In this document: piece by piece, positions 1 through 8,017 of the stretch
How positions within the stretch are numbered: the stretch's first letter is position 1
Layout: every line of letters starts with the position of its first letter
NCBI GenBank assembly: GCA_021297985.1
Contig: JAJTGU010000032.1
Span: 1 to 40,816, forward strand
Direction: 5' to 3'
Source of the DNA: Rubrivivax sp.
GTDB lineage: Bacteria > Pseudomonadota > Gammaproteobacteria > Burkholderiales > Burkholderiaceae_C
Length of the DNA: 40,816 nt
Notes under the pieces: model-generated
The model's input: only the letters and a program-made list of their open reading frames with translations
Database searches by the model: none
Told to the model about the DNA's origin: nothing
Made by a program: the position numbers and the translations under genes

Positions 1-25
1 AGACGGTCCGAATGGGCGCCGCAGC

Positions 26-55
26 CACGATCTCACTGCCCACGATCTCACTGCC
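26..55. repeat. 15-bp exact tandem duplication
   Basis: Two perfect adjacent copies of CACGATCTCACTGCC, at 26-40 and 41-55. They lie in the non-coding lead-in (1-128) to the carboxypeptidase gene. No function is evident. It looks like a replication-slippage duplication, and nothing else recognisable was seen in 1-128. Confidence 0.9.
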
Positions 56-128
56 GCAGACGTCCCGTCTTGGCTGGCTGCGGTCTGGTCGTCGGGCTTT
101 GGGGGGCGTTTGAATTTCCTATGCGCCC

Positions 129-2261
129 ATGCCCATGTCCACCCTGCAACGCCGCTCCGCACTGGCTCTGGCCGCCGCGATCGGGCTCGGCTCGTTCACG
201 GCCGCCCAGGCCCACGGCCCGCGCCACGCAGCGGCGCTGGATTCGGGTTCGCTGCACGAGGAACTCGAGCGCGAGAAGTCCCAGGACAACATCTGGAAGG
301 CGTTTTTCCCGGACCTCGTCACTGCGCGCAAGGCCGCGATCAGCTTCCACAACAACCTGCTCGAAAGCGACTACGAGCGCGGCTTCCTGGTGATGGAGCT
401 GGACGCCGACGAGATGGACCGCCTGCGCCGTTTCGGCTTCCGCTTCGAGCGTGCGGCCGAGTTCATCGAGCAGCGCAACCAGCGGCTGACGGTGTTGCAG
501 ATCGAGGCCGCGCGGCGTGCCCTGGGCGCGCCCGAGCCGCTGTCGATTCCGGGCTACTCGTGTTACGAGACGGTCGAGGAGACCTTCGCTGCCGGCGACG
601 GCCTGATCGCCGCCAAGCCCACGCTCGCGCGCTGGGTCGACGCTGGCGACTCCTGGCTCAAGACGCAGGGCGCCGGTGGCTACGACATCCGCGTGCTGAA
701 GCTCGGCAACGCCGCGACCGACGTGGCCGGCGTCGCCAAGCCCAAGCTGTTCATCAACAGCGCGATCCACGCCCGCGAATACACGACCGCACCGCTGGTG
801 CTCGAGTTCGCACGCTGGCTGGTCAATGGCCACGGCACGATTGCCGACGCGACCTGGATCCTGGACCACCACGAGGTCCACCTGATGCTGCACGCCAACC
901 CCGACGGCCGCAAGCGTGCCGAAGGCGGGCTGTCCTGGCGCAAGAACGTCAACAACAACTTCTGCACCAACAGCAACAACCGCGGCGTCGACCTGAATCG
1001 CAACTTCAGCTTCGGCTGGAACGGCACCGGCGGCGTGGGCTCCAGCGGCAACGCCTGCGACCTGACCTTCCGCGGCCCCAGCGCCGGCAGCGAGCCCGAG
1101 ATCCAGGCCCTCCAGAGCTATGTGCGCAGCCTGTGGCCGGACCGCCGCGGCCCCGGCCGGCAGGACGCCGCACCGGCCGACACCAGCGGCATCCACCTGG
1201 ACATCCACAGCTACAGCCAGCTCGTGCTCTGGCCCTGGGGCGAGGACGAAACCGTGGCGCCCAATGGCCTGGCGCTGCAGACGCTGGGCCGGCGCTTCGC
1301 GTTCTTCAACAACTACACGCCGACGCAGAGCGTGGGCCTGTACCCGACCGACGGTACGAGCGACAACGTCAGCTACGGTGAGCTCGGCGTCGCGGCCTTC
1401 ACCTTCGAGCTCGGGACCTCGTTCTTCCAGAGCTGCACGGCCTACAACAACACCATCAAGCCGCAGAACCTGAACGCGCTGATCTACGCCGCCAAGGTGG
1501 TGCGCACGCCCTACATCACGCCCGGCGGACCCGAAGTGACGGGCCTCGCGCTGAGCAACAACGCCGCCAGCGCCGGGGTGTTCGCCGGCATCCCGGTGAA
1601 CCTGACCGGATCGGCCACCGACGCCCGCTTCAACAACAGCAACGGCAGCGAGCCCGTGCAGGCCATCGTCGCGGCGCAGTATTCGATCGACGTGCCGCCC
1701 TGGGACCCGGCGGCCCGCACGCGCACGATCCAGGCTGCCGACGGCAGCTACAACAGCAGCACCGAGGCGCTGGCCGCGAGCATCAAGACCAACGGCCTGG
1801 CCACCGGCACCCACATTGTCTACGTGCGCGCGCAGGACGCCTCCGGCACCTGGGGACCGGTGACCGCGTCGTTCCTGCGCATCAACGCCACGGTGCCCAA
1901 TGCCGGCAACGAGGTCGAGCCCAACGACACCCTGGCCACGGCCCAGGCGACGGGCGCGATCCCGCTGCAGGTGAGCGGCAGCGCCGGTGTCAACGGCGAC
2001 CAGGACCACTACCGCATCGCGGTGCCGGCGGGCACCACCGTGACCATCACCCTGAGTTCGGTGGCCGGCAGCGACAACAACCTCGTGTTGCTCGACACCC
2101 AGGGCAACGTGCTCGCCAGCAGCAGCCGAGGCATGGGCCAGACCGACGCGATCAAGCGGCGCAACGACAGCCCGTTCGGCCTGAACTGGATCGTGCGTGT
2201 TCAGCACGCCTCCGGCGGCACCGGCGCCAACGGGGCGTACACGCTGAACGTGGGCTACTGA
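129..2261 (+). CDS. Secreted M14-family zinc carboxypeptidase with C-terminal pre-peptidase (PPC) domain
   Basis: Predicted exported metallocarboxypeptidase of 710 aa that removes C-terminal residues from peptides. A signal peptide is clear: basic start with R8-R9, a hydrophobic Ala/Leu stretch, then AQA-HG near residue 28. A second ATG at 135 would also fit. The M14 zinc site is visible as H214-x-x-E217 (NSAIHAREYTT), with H360 (LDIHSYSQ) as the third ligand. The catalytic Glu is probably E427 (FTFELGT). Residues about 490-590 resemble a beta-rich linker domain. Residues about 590-710 (starting near EVEPNDTLATAQ) match the bacterial pre-peptidase C-terminal fold found on secreted peptidases. 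The length suits a multidomain secreted carboxypeptidase. It is a single gene with no obvious operon partner. The family call is firm; the substrate is unknown. Confidence 0.9.
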   Translation: MPMSTLQRRSALALAAAIGLGSFTAAQAHGPRHAAALDSGSLHEELEREKSQDNIWKAFFPDLVTARKAAISFHNNLLESDYERGFLVMELDADEMDRLRRFGFRFERAAEFIEQRNQRLTVLQIEAARRALGAPEPLSIPGYSCYETVEETFAAGDGLIAAKPTLARWVDAGDSWLKTQGAGGYDIRVLKLGNAATDVAGVAKPKLFINSAIHAREYTTAPLVLEFARWLVNGHGTIADATWILDHHEVHLMLHANPDGRKRAEGGLSWRKNVNNNFCTNSNNRGVDLNRNFSFGWNGTGGVGSSGNACDLTFRGPSAGSEPEIQALQSYVRSLWPDRRGPGRQDAAPADTSGIHLDIHSYSQLVLWPWGEDETVAPNGLALQTLGRRFAFFNNYTPTQSVGLYPTDGTSDNVSYGELGVAAFTFELGTSFFQSCTAYNNTIKPQNLNALIYAAKVVRTPYITPGGPEVTGLALSNNAASAGVFAGIPVNLTGSATDARFNNSNGSEPVQAIVAAQYSIDVPPWDPAARTRTIQAADGSYNSSTEALAASIKTNGLATGTHIVYVRAQDASGTWGPVTASFLRINATVPNAGNEVEPNDTLATAQATGAIPLQVSGSAGVNGDQDHYRIAVPAGTTVTITLSSVAGSDNNLVLLDTQGNVLASSSRGMGQTDAIKRRNDSPFGLNWIVRVQHASGGTGANGAYTLNVGY

Positions 2262-2358
2262 TCGCGGCCGCGGGCGTGACCCGTCGTTCCCCTCGCGGAC
2301 CGACGACGACGGGGCACGATCCGCATAGGCTGGTGGCCTTGCGCAACCGGAGTCCGCC

Positions 2359-3003
2359 ATGCCTGTCCAGCTTTCGATCGCCGCACTGCAACAGCTCGCG
2401 CCGAATGCGCGCTCGAGCTACCGCGAGGCCGCCGCCACCGCCCAGCCGGTGCTCGACCGCCACGGGGTGACGAAGAACAAGCTTCGGCTCGCCCACTTCC
2501 TGGCCCAGGTGCTGCACGAAAGCGGTGGCCTGACGCTGCAGGTCGAGAACATGAACTACAGCGCCGCACGGCTGCCCAAGGTCTGGCCGACACGCTTCCT
2601 GCCGCGGGGTCCGCTGGACCCCAACGCATTCGCCAACAACCCCGAAAAGCTTGCCAACCAGGTCTATGGCGGGCGCATGGGCAACACGAGCCCGGGCGAC
2701 GGCTTCCGCTACCGCGGACGCGGCCTGATGCAGCTGACCGGCCGCGAAAGCTACCGCGAAGCCACCGGGATCGTGCGCGGCTTCGACCCTGCGGCGCCGG
2801 ACTTCGAGGCCGAGCCCGATCTTGTGTTCAGTGCCGCCTGGGCCTTGCCCATCGCCGCCGCGGAGTGGGAGTCCAAGGGCTGCAACCCACTGGCCGACGC
2901 CGACCAGCTCGAGGCCGTGACGCGGCGCATCAACGGCGGCACCATCGGCCTGGCCGAACGGCGCGAATGGCTGCTCCGGGTGCGCGCATTGCTCAAGGTC
3001 TGA
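2359..3003 (+). CDS. GH19 chitinase/endolysin-like glycoside hydrolase
   Basis: Small lysozyme-like enzyme of 214 aa expected to cut beta-1,4 linkages in chitin or peptidoglycan. The GH19 signature is present. The first catalytic Glu is E54 in LHESGG and the second is E63 in VENMNYSA, nine residues apart as in the family. The conserved GRGLMQLTGRESY block follows at about 120-135. There is no signal peptide or binding domain, so it resembles the single-domain phage-endolysin branch. How it would leave the cytoplasm is unclear, since no holin lies nearby. A ribosome site (CGGAG) lies eight bases before the ATG. It sits between the carboxypeptidase and a GntR operon and appears monocistronic. 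No other phage genes surround it, so a prophage remnant is not supported. Confidence 0.88.
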   Translation: MPVQLSIAALQQLAPNARSSYREAAATAQPVLDRHGVTKNKLRLAHFLAQVLHESGGLTLQVENMNYSAARLPKVWPTRFLPRGPLDPNAFANNPEKLANQVYGGRMGNTSPGDGFRYRGRGLMQLTGRESYREATGIVRGFDPAAPDFEAEPDLVFSAAWALPIAAAEWESKGCNPLADADQLEAVTRRINGGTIGLAERREWLLRVRALLKV

Positions 3004-3061
3004 CCGACGCTCCCGGCGCGGGCGTCGGGACGGGCGTCGGGACGATGACCGCACCCTTGGA

Positions 3062-3091
3062 TTGACAGGTGTATTAGTGAACACGTACAGT
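3062..3091 (+). promoter_or_regulatory. sigma70-type promoter of the gntR-ABC operon
   Basis: A perfect -35 TTGACA (3062-3067), an 18-bp spacer and a -10-like TACAGT (3086-3091). Transcription would begin about 3098-3099, on or next to the GTG start codon at 3099. No Shine-Dalgarno sequence precedes that codon, so a leaderless mRNA is likely. Confidence 0.7.
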
Positions 3092-3098
3092 AGTTCAC
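3077..3098. promoter_or_regulatory. Inverted-repeat operator, probably for the adjacent GntR regulator
   Basis: Perfect 6-bp arms GTGAAC (3077-3082) and GTTCAC (3093-3098) flank a 10-bp spacer. The site covers the predicted -10 element and ends exactly at the regulator's start codon, the classic place for autorepression. YtrA-type GntR regulators bind such dyads next to their own ABC operons. Assignment to this protein is inference. Confidence 0.65.
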
Positions 3099-3506
3099 GT
3101 GGACACCCCGATCCAGTTCGTCGTTGCTCCGGGCTCGCCTGAGCCCATCTACCGCCAGCTCGTCGAGCAGCTGCGCCGCCGCGTCGCGGCCGGGCAGTGG
3201 GTTGCGGGCCAGGAGCTGCCCTCGGTTCGCGAGCTGGCGCTGGCGCTGGCCGTGAACCCGATGACCGTGTCCAAGGCCTACGGCCTGCTGGAGGCTGAAG
3301 GCCTGCTGCAGCGCCGGCGCGGGTTGTCGATGGTCATCGCGCCCGGGCACCGCAAGCCACTGGCGACGCGCGAACGGATGGACCAGCTGCGTCCGACGCT
3401 GGTGCGCGCCGCGGCCGAAGCGCGCCAGCTCGGCATCCCCCCGGAGCAGGTGCTGCAACTGCTGCAGCGCCTGCTCGAACGCCCCGAAACCGGAGACCCG
3501 ACGTGA
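3099..3506 (+). CDS. GntR-family regulator, YtrA subfamily
   Basis: Transcription factor of 135 aa, the short length typical of YtrA-type GntR proteins. These have a winged helix at about residues 10-80 and only a brief helical tail for dimerisation, with no ligand domain. The DNA-binding block is clear: PIYRQLVEQLRRRV, then LPSVRELALALAVNPMTV, then AYGLLEAEGLLQRRRG. The GTG start was chosen because family members begin with this spacing before the PIYRQ motif. It overlaps the downstream ATPase gene by four bases (GTGA). It very likely represses its own operon through the dyad at 3077-3098, responding to envelope stress or a compound handled by the exporter. The ligand cannot be deduced. Confidence 0.92.
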   Translation: MDTPIQFVVAPGSPEPIYRQLVEQLRRRVAAGQWVAGQELPSVRELALALAVNPMTVSKAYGLLEAEGLLQRRRGLSMVIAPGHRKPLATRERMDQLRPTLVRAAAEARQLGIPPEQVLQLLQRLLERPETGDPT

Positions 3507-4459
3507 ACCTGAGCCTCCCCTGGTGGCGCACGCCCCGGCGTGCTGCCGACCGCACCCTGTCGCTGCACGCGCAAACAGCAGCCGCAGCCGAAGAGCCTGC
3601 CGACGACATGGCTGCGGCGCCAACGGTCCGGGTCCACGGCCTCTCGCTGGCCTACGGTCGCACACCGGTCCTGCAGAACCTGGACTGGCGACTGCAGCCC
3701 GGCCAGGTCGTGGGCCTGCTGGGCCGCAATGGCGCCGGCAAGACCAGCCTGCTCGAGTGTCTTCTCGGGCTGCGCGACGCCCAGGCCGGCGAGGTGCAGC
3801 TGTTCGGGCAGTCGTCCATGACGCTGGACGACAGCGCGCGCGCACGGATCGGCTACGTACCGCAGCAGTCGGATCTCTTCGAAGACCTCACCGCGTCGCA
3901 GCTGCTGGCCTACTTCCGCAGCTTCTACCCGCGCTGGAACACCGGCAAGGTCGACTCCCTGCTGTCTCGCTGGGAGGTTCCGACCGGCACGCCCATCGGC
4001 CGCCTCAGCGGCGGCCAGCAGCAGCGGCTGTCGATCATCCGCGCGCTCGCCCACGACCCGGACCTGCTGGTGCTGGACGAGCCCGTCGCGAGCCTGGACC
4101 CGCTGGTGCGACGCGACTTCCTGCGCGAGCTCGTCGGTCAGGTCCTCGACCGCGGCACCACGGTCGTCTTCAGCACCCACATCCTCAGCGATCTGGAGCG
4201 TGTGGCGTTCAACGTGGCGTTCCTCCAGACCGGCCGCATCGCCCTGCAGGCGCCGCTGGATGCGCTGCTCGAAGAAGTGGTGCTGGCCACCGGGAGCGAG
4301 TCGGCACTGGCCGCCTTTGCCGCGGCCAGTGCATCGGCGCAGGTGCTGTCTCGCCAGGCCGGGCACTGGCTGCTGCGCGGTGCCGACCGCAGCGCCGCAC
4401 CAGCCGGAGTCCTGGTGCAACCGGCGGGCCTCGAAGACCTGTTCGAGGCCCTGACGTGA
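3503..4459 (+). CDS. ABC transporter ATP-binding protein
   Basis: Nucleotide-binding subunit of 318 aa that powers the membrane protein encoded next. The first 40 residues are a low-complexity extension. Walker A is GRNGAGKTS (74-82), the Q-loop region is YVPQQS, the ABC signature is LSGGQQ (168-173) and Walker B is LLVLDEP followed by ASLD. The D-loop and the H-loop histidine (FSTHILSD) are intact, so the enzyme should be active. The start is a GTG overlapping the gntR stop, with CGGAG upstream. The gene order of YtrA-type regulator, ATPase and permease matches YtrAB/CcmA-like export systems. Translational coupling to both neighbours indicates one operon. Confidence 0.93.
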   Translation: MNLSLPWWRTPRRAADRTLSLHAQTAAAAEEPADDMAAAPTVRVHGLSLAYGRTPVLQNLDWRLQPGQVVGLLGRNGAGKTSLLECLLGLRDAQAGEVQLFGQSSMTLDDSARARIGYVPQQSDLFEDLTASQLLAYFRSFYPRWNTGKVDSLLSRWEVPTGTPIGRLSGGQQQRLSIIRALAHDPDLLVLDEPVASLDPLVRRDFLRELVGQVLDRGTTVVFSTHILSDLERVAFNVAFLQTGRIALQAPLDALLEEVVLATGSESALAAFAAASASAQVLSRQAGHWLLRGADRSAAPAGVLVQPAGLEDLFEALT

Positions 4460-5856
4460 ACACCACCGCCCACCGCGCCATCGTGCGGCTGTCCTGGCAG
4501 GCCCACACGCAGCCCGGGGCCTGGCGGTACGCACTGGGATTCGTGGTGCTGCTGATGGCACCGGCCACCGGTGTCGCGCTGGCCATGGGCCAAGGAACAG
4601 GCGCGGCGCTGGCCGCCAACGGCCTGCTGGTGCTCGCCGCGCTGGCCTGGTTGGCCTGCGACGGCCTCTGGACCCAGAACACGCCGACGCTGGCCCGGCT
4701 CCTGCCCGGGCAGGTCCGGGCGATGCAGGAGCTCTTGGTGCTGCTGGTGTTCGTGTTGGCGGCGCTGGCAGCGCTGCTGCTGCACGCCTGGCTGGGCCTG
4801 GGCTGGCGCGGCTTCTGGGCGGCGATGCTGGTGCTGCTGATGGTCGTCGCCGTGCAACGCGAGCCCTGGTTGTGGATCCTGGCCTGGCTGGGCTTCAGCG
4901 GGGTCTGGGCCTTGGGGCCGGTGCGGGGCTTGATCGACGGCCTCGCGGCTGCACCCGTGCCGTTGCAGCTTGCGGCCGCACTCGGCTGCGCGCTGCTGCT
5001 GGCCGCCAGCATCGGCCGCGGCGGGCGCTGGCACCACGCGTCGCAGGCGCGGCGTCTGCGCGGGCAAGCGGGCTGGCAGGCCATGAAGGAGGGCCGACCG
5101 ATGCCGGTGGCCATGATGCCCGAGTGGCAGCTTCGCTTGAAGGGCCTTTTCGTCTGGCCGCAGCAATGGTGGCGTCGCGGGCTGCTGTCGCAGCCGCCCG
5201 CGAGCCACCCGCTGGCGCGGCTGGAACTGGGGATGGGCATCGGTGGGCTCTGGGCGATCCAGCTGTGGGTGCTGGCGCTGATCGCCTTGGCATTGGGCAC
5301 AGCCGTGGCCGTGCTTTCGGTCGTCAGGCCCTCGATCGACGGGTCCTTGGTCATCCACCACGCCCGCTTCGGCCTGAGCATCGGCGCCTTCAGCATGCTC
5401 GCCGGCAGTTTGCATACGCAACTGTCGATGCTGTGGTCGCGTCGTCGCGACCAGGCCTTGCTCGTGTTGATGCCGGGCCTGCCGCAGGGTGCCGAACTCA
5501 GCGCTGGGCTGGAACAACGCTGGCGCCGTCAGTACCTCTTGCAGTGGGCCTTGCTGACGCTCGCGGTCCTGGGCCTGGCGGCCTTCGGCGAGCCACGCAC
5601 CCTGTCCTTCGTGGCAGCATCCGCGGCCTGCGTCCTGCCTCTGGTGTGGTGGGTGCAGCATGCGCAACGGCGGCTGCGCGACCGCGTCGGCCTGCAAGCC
5701 TGGATGCTGGTGGCACCGTTGTCTTCGCTGCCGGCCGCGCTGGCCGCGAGCTACGAGGTGCCGGCCGGGCTCAGCCTGGCGGCAGGGGCAGCGGTCTATG
5801 CCCTGTGCGCGTGGCGGCACAAACCGCCGCCGGTGCTGCTGCCCTTCGGACGTTGA
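4456..5856 (+). CDS. ABC-2-like transporter permease (membrane subunit)
   Basis: Integral membrane protein of 466 aa. The start is a GTG at 4456 overlapping the ATPase stop (GTGA); the same frame stays open far upstream but that part is a shadow of the ATPase gene. Many hydrophobic segments can be seen, in two clusters: about residues 25-180 (for example FVVLLMAPATGVALAMG) and about 260-460, separated by a polar cytosolic loop with basic residues near 190-245. No sequence motif identifies a substrate. As the partner of the upstream ATPase it probably forms a homodimeric exporter or an antibiotic/peptide-resistance type transporter. The function is inferred from context more than from sequence. 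Confidence 0.8.
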   Translation: MNTTAHRAIVRLSWQAHTQPGAWRYALGFVVLLMAPATGVALAMGQGTGAALAANGLLVLAALAWLACDGLWTQNTPTLARLLPGQVRAMQELLVLLVFVLAALAALLLHAWLGLGWRGFWAAMLVLLMVVAVQREPWLWILAWLGFSGVWALGPVRGLIDGLAAAPVPLQLAAALGCALLLAASIGRGGRWHHASQARRLRGQAGWQAMKEGRPMPVAMMPEWQLRLKGLFVWPQQWWRRGLLSQPPASHPLARLELGMGIGGLWAIQLWVLALIALALGTAVAVLSVVRPSIDGSLVIHHARFGLSIGAFSMLAGSLHTQLSMLWSRRRDQALLVLMPGLPQGAELSAGLEQRWRRQYLLQWALLTLAVLGLAAFGEPRTLSFVAASAACVLPLVWWVQHAQRRLRDRVGLQAWMLVAPLSSLPAALAASYEVPAGLSLAAGAAVYALCAWRHKPPPVLLPFGR

Positions 5857-5918
5857 CACCGGCCACGGCGGTGCCACCATCGCCGGCTCGTCGAACTCCA
5901 GCAAGAAGAGGCCCGACC

Positions 5919-7877
5919 ATGGCCACGACCACGAGCCGCAAGACTCCCCGACGCCGCGTGGCCCGCAAGCCGGCCGCGACCGCCGCGGCTGCGCATTGGA
6001 AGCGCGTCGCCCGCCCGGACCCACCCGACGCGCGCGACCGGCCATTCCGGCCCAACGTCGCGGTCACGCCGGCGCAGGTGCTCTTCCCCAAGCACATGCT
6101 GCCTGTCAAGCATCAAGGGCAGACCTTCGCGTGCACCGGCTTTGGCCTGTCGCTGGTCGTCGAGCACCTGTTGCGCGCCAGCGGACGCGAGCGGGCGCCG
6201 GCCATATCGCCTTACATGCTGTACTCGATGGCACGGCGCTACGACGAATTCCCGGGCTCGGTCGAGGATGCCGGCTCGAGCCTGCGCGGAGCGCTGAAGG
6301 GCTGGTACAAACACGGCGCCTGCGCGCTGGGCCTGTTCCCCGAACTGGCCATGCCACCGGCGAGCGACAGGATCGAGGACGACTGGTGGTATGACGCCGT
6401 CCGGCGGCCGCTGGGCGCCTACTACCGCGTCGATCCGCGCAGCATCGTCGACATGCACAGCGCGCTCAACGAGGTGGGCGTGCTCTACGCGAGCTGCGGC
6501 TGCCACTCGGGCTGGGACGAGGGCGTCGACCTCGGCCGGCCGAAGCCCCGAAGCTACCGCGAGGTCTGGACGATCCCGGTGCAGGGCGGCAGCGCTGCGC
6601 ACGACGGCCACGCCTTCGCCATCGTCGGCTACAACGAACAGGGCTTTCTGATCCAGAACTCCTGGGGCGATTCGTGGGGTTCCGGCGGCTTTGGCCTGCT
6701 CAGCTACGGCGACTGGCTGGCCAACGCGATGGACTGCTGGGTCGCCCAGCTCGGTGTCGTCACCACCGATCACCTGGCGATTTCCAGAAGCCTGACGCTG
6801 CGGACCGAGCGCAAGAGCGGCCGCGTGCTGCTCGCCGCCAACGAGGAGCTGCGCAGCCGCGAACTGGCGCCCTTCATCGTCAACATGGGCAACAACGGCC
6901 AGCTCAGCAACAGCGGCGACTTCCGGACCACCGCTGACGATGTGCGCGCCCTCGTCGAGGTGCACCTGAAGAAGGCCCGCGAGCTCTGGAAGCCGGCCGA
7001 CGGCATCATCGACGTCTGCCTCTACGCCCACGGCGGACTGGTCGACGAGAAGGCCGCCGCCGAGACCGCAGCGAGCTGGATCCCGATGCTCTACGACGCA
7101 AAGATCTTCCCGATCTTCCTGATGTGGGAAACGGACTTCCTGAGCACGCTGGCCGGCCGCATCGAAGACGCCCTGCTCGGCATCCCGCGCACCACGGGCG
7201 CCAGCAGTGGCCTGGCGCGCTGGTGGAACCGCCGCCTGGAGCAGGCACTGGCCCGCCCGGGCACCAGCCTGTGGGGCGAGATGAAGCAGAACGCCGATGC
7301 CATCAGCGCCTACCGGGACGGTCGGCCGGTCGAGCAGCAACCCGGTGCGCTGCAGGTCTGGCATCACTTCAGGCACAACGGCGAGGACCGGCGTGTGCGG
7401 CTGCACTTCGTCGGCCATTCGGCCGGCAGCATCGTCGCCGCCTTCGCCATCGACCGCCTGGTGCGGCTCGAAGGCCTGCAGTTCGAGTCGCTGAGCCTGC
7501 TGGCGCCGGCGGTGCGTGTCGACACCTTCGAGCGCCTGCTGCTCCCGCACCTGGAGAGCCGCGCGGTCCGCCGCATGCAGCAGTTCCACCTGAGCGAGCG
7601 GGCCGAAGAGGACGATCCGACCTGCGGCCCCTACCGCCGGTCGCTGCTGCACCTGGTCAGCGAGTCCTTCGAAGGCGGCGCGACAGCGCCCATCCTCGGC
7701 ATGCAGAAGTGGTTCGACCCGCTGGCCGCCCGCGCCAAGCTGCCCAACACCACGGTCCACGTCGCCCCTGGCGCGACCAGCGGCAGCTCGACCCACGGCG
7801 GCTTCGACAACGACCCTCGCACACGGGCCGAGGTGCTGAAATTCGTGCGCGGGGGCACACCGCTGGCGTCGAGCTGA
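5919..7877 (+). CDS. Papain-like (C1) cysteine protease fused to an alpha/beta-hydrolase domain
   Basis: A 652-aa protein with two enzyme modules. After a basic Ala/Arg/Lys-rich tail (1-45) comes a C1-type protease at about 46-285. It has oxyanion Q66 and nucleophile C72 (HQGQTFACTG, the papain six-residue spacing), H231 (DGHAFAIVGY) and N247 (IQNSWGDSWG). Residues about 365-640 look like an alpha/beta-hydrolase: YAHGGL near 369-373 as an oxyanion-type turn, the nucleophile elbow G-H-S501-A-G (FVGHSAGS) and a late THGGF with candidate H626. There is no signal peptide or transmembrane segment. The ATG at 5919 is the first good start; the same frame upstream is a shadow of the permease gene. 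The gene stands alone. Substrates and any self-processing between modules are unknown. The fold calls are strong; the combination is unfamiliar to me. Confidence 0.85.
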   Translation: MATTTSRKTPRRRVARKPAATAAAAHWKRVARPDPPDARDRPFRPNVAVTPAQVLFPKHMLPVKHQGQTFACTGFGLSLVVEHLLRASGRERAPAISPYMLYSMARRYDEFPGSVEDAGSSLRGALKGWYKHGACALGLFPELAMPPASDRIEDDWWYDAVRRPLGAYYRVDPRSIVDMHSALNEVGVLYASCGCHSGWDEGVDLGRPKPRSYREVWTIPVQGGSAAHDGHAFAIVGYNEQGFLIQNSWGDSWGSGGFGLLSYGDWLANAMDCWVAQLGVVTTDHLAISRSLTLRTERKSGRVLLAANEELRSRELAPFIVNMGNNGQLSNSGDFRTTADDVRALVEVHLKKARELWKPADGIIDVCLYAHGGLVDEKAAAETAASWIPMLYDAKIFPIFLMWETDFLSTLAGRIEDALLGIPRTTGASSGLARWWNRRLEQALARPGTSLWGEMKQNADAISAYRDGRPVEQQPGALQVWHHFRHNGEDRRVRLHFVGHSAGSIVAAFAIDRLVRLEGLQFESLSLLAPAVRVDTFERLLLPHLESRAVRRMQQFHLSERAEEDDPTCGPYRRSLLHLVSESFEGGATAPILGMQKWFDPLAARAKLPNTTVHVAPGATSGSSTHGGFDNDPRTRAEVLKFVRGGTPLASS

Positions 7878-7978
7878 CGGGATCCGGTGCTCGGCTCGAC
7901 GCTGCGGGCAGCCTGCCGCTCTGAAAAATCACAGCTTGGCTATCCAATCGACTGGACAGCCGCTAGCATCGCGACTCA

Positions 7979-7994
7979 CTGTACGAACATACAG
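7979..7994. promoter_or_regulatory. Consensus LexA-type (SOS) box before the methyltransferase gene
   Basis: CTGTACGAACATACAG fits the gamma/betaproteobacterial LexA pattern CTGT-N8-ACAG exactly, with 5-bp perfect arms (CTGTA/TACAG). It ends 23 bp before the ATG of the cytosine methyltransferase, a position where bound repressor would block transcription. It could instead be an operator for another dimeric regulator or for the methyltransferase itself. Confidence 0.55.
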
Positions 7995-8017
7995 ATCCAG
8001 AAGCGAACTCCTGCCCA

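Noticed and set aside
2280-2313. Possible terminator: CCCGTCGT and ACGACGGG arms after the carboxypeptidase gene
   Set aside because: An 18-base loop and no T-run on either side make it a weak structure.
48-2360. A 770-codon open frame on the minus strand opposite the carboxypeptidase gene
   Set aside because: It is an antisense shadow typical of high-GC DNA: compositionally biased Arg/Ala/Val/Gly-rich protein with no motif, while the plus strand encodes an intact M14 enzyme.
2359-3003. Prophage remnant suggested by a GH19 endolysin-like gene
   Set aside because: No holin, capsid, integrase or repeat-flanked boundary is seen nearby.
7904-7919. GC-rich inverted repeat followed by an A-run after the protease-hydrolase gene
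   Set aside because: The stem has a bulge, and the A-run is on the wrong strand for a plus-strand terminator.
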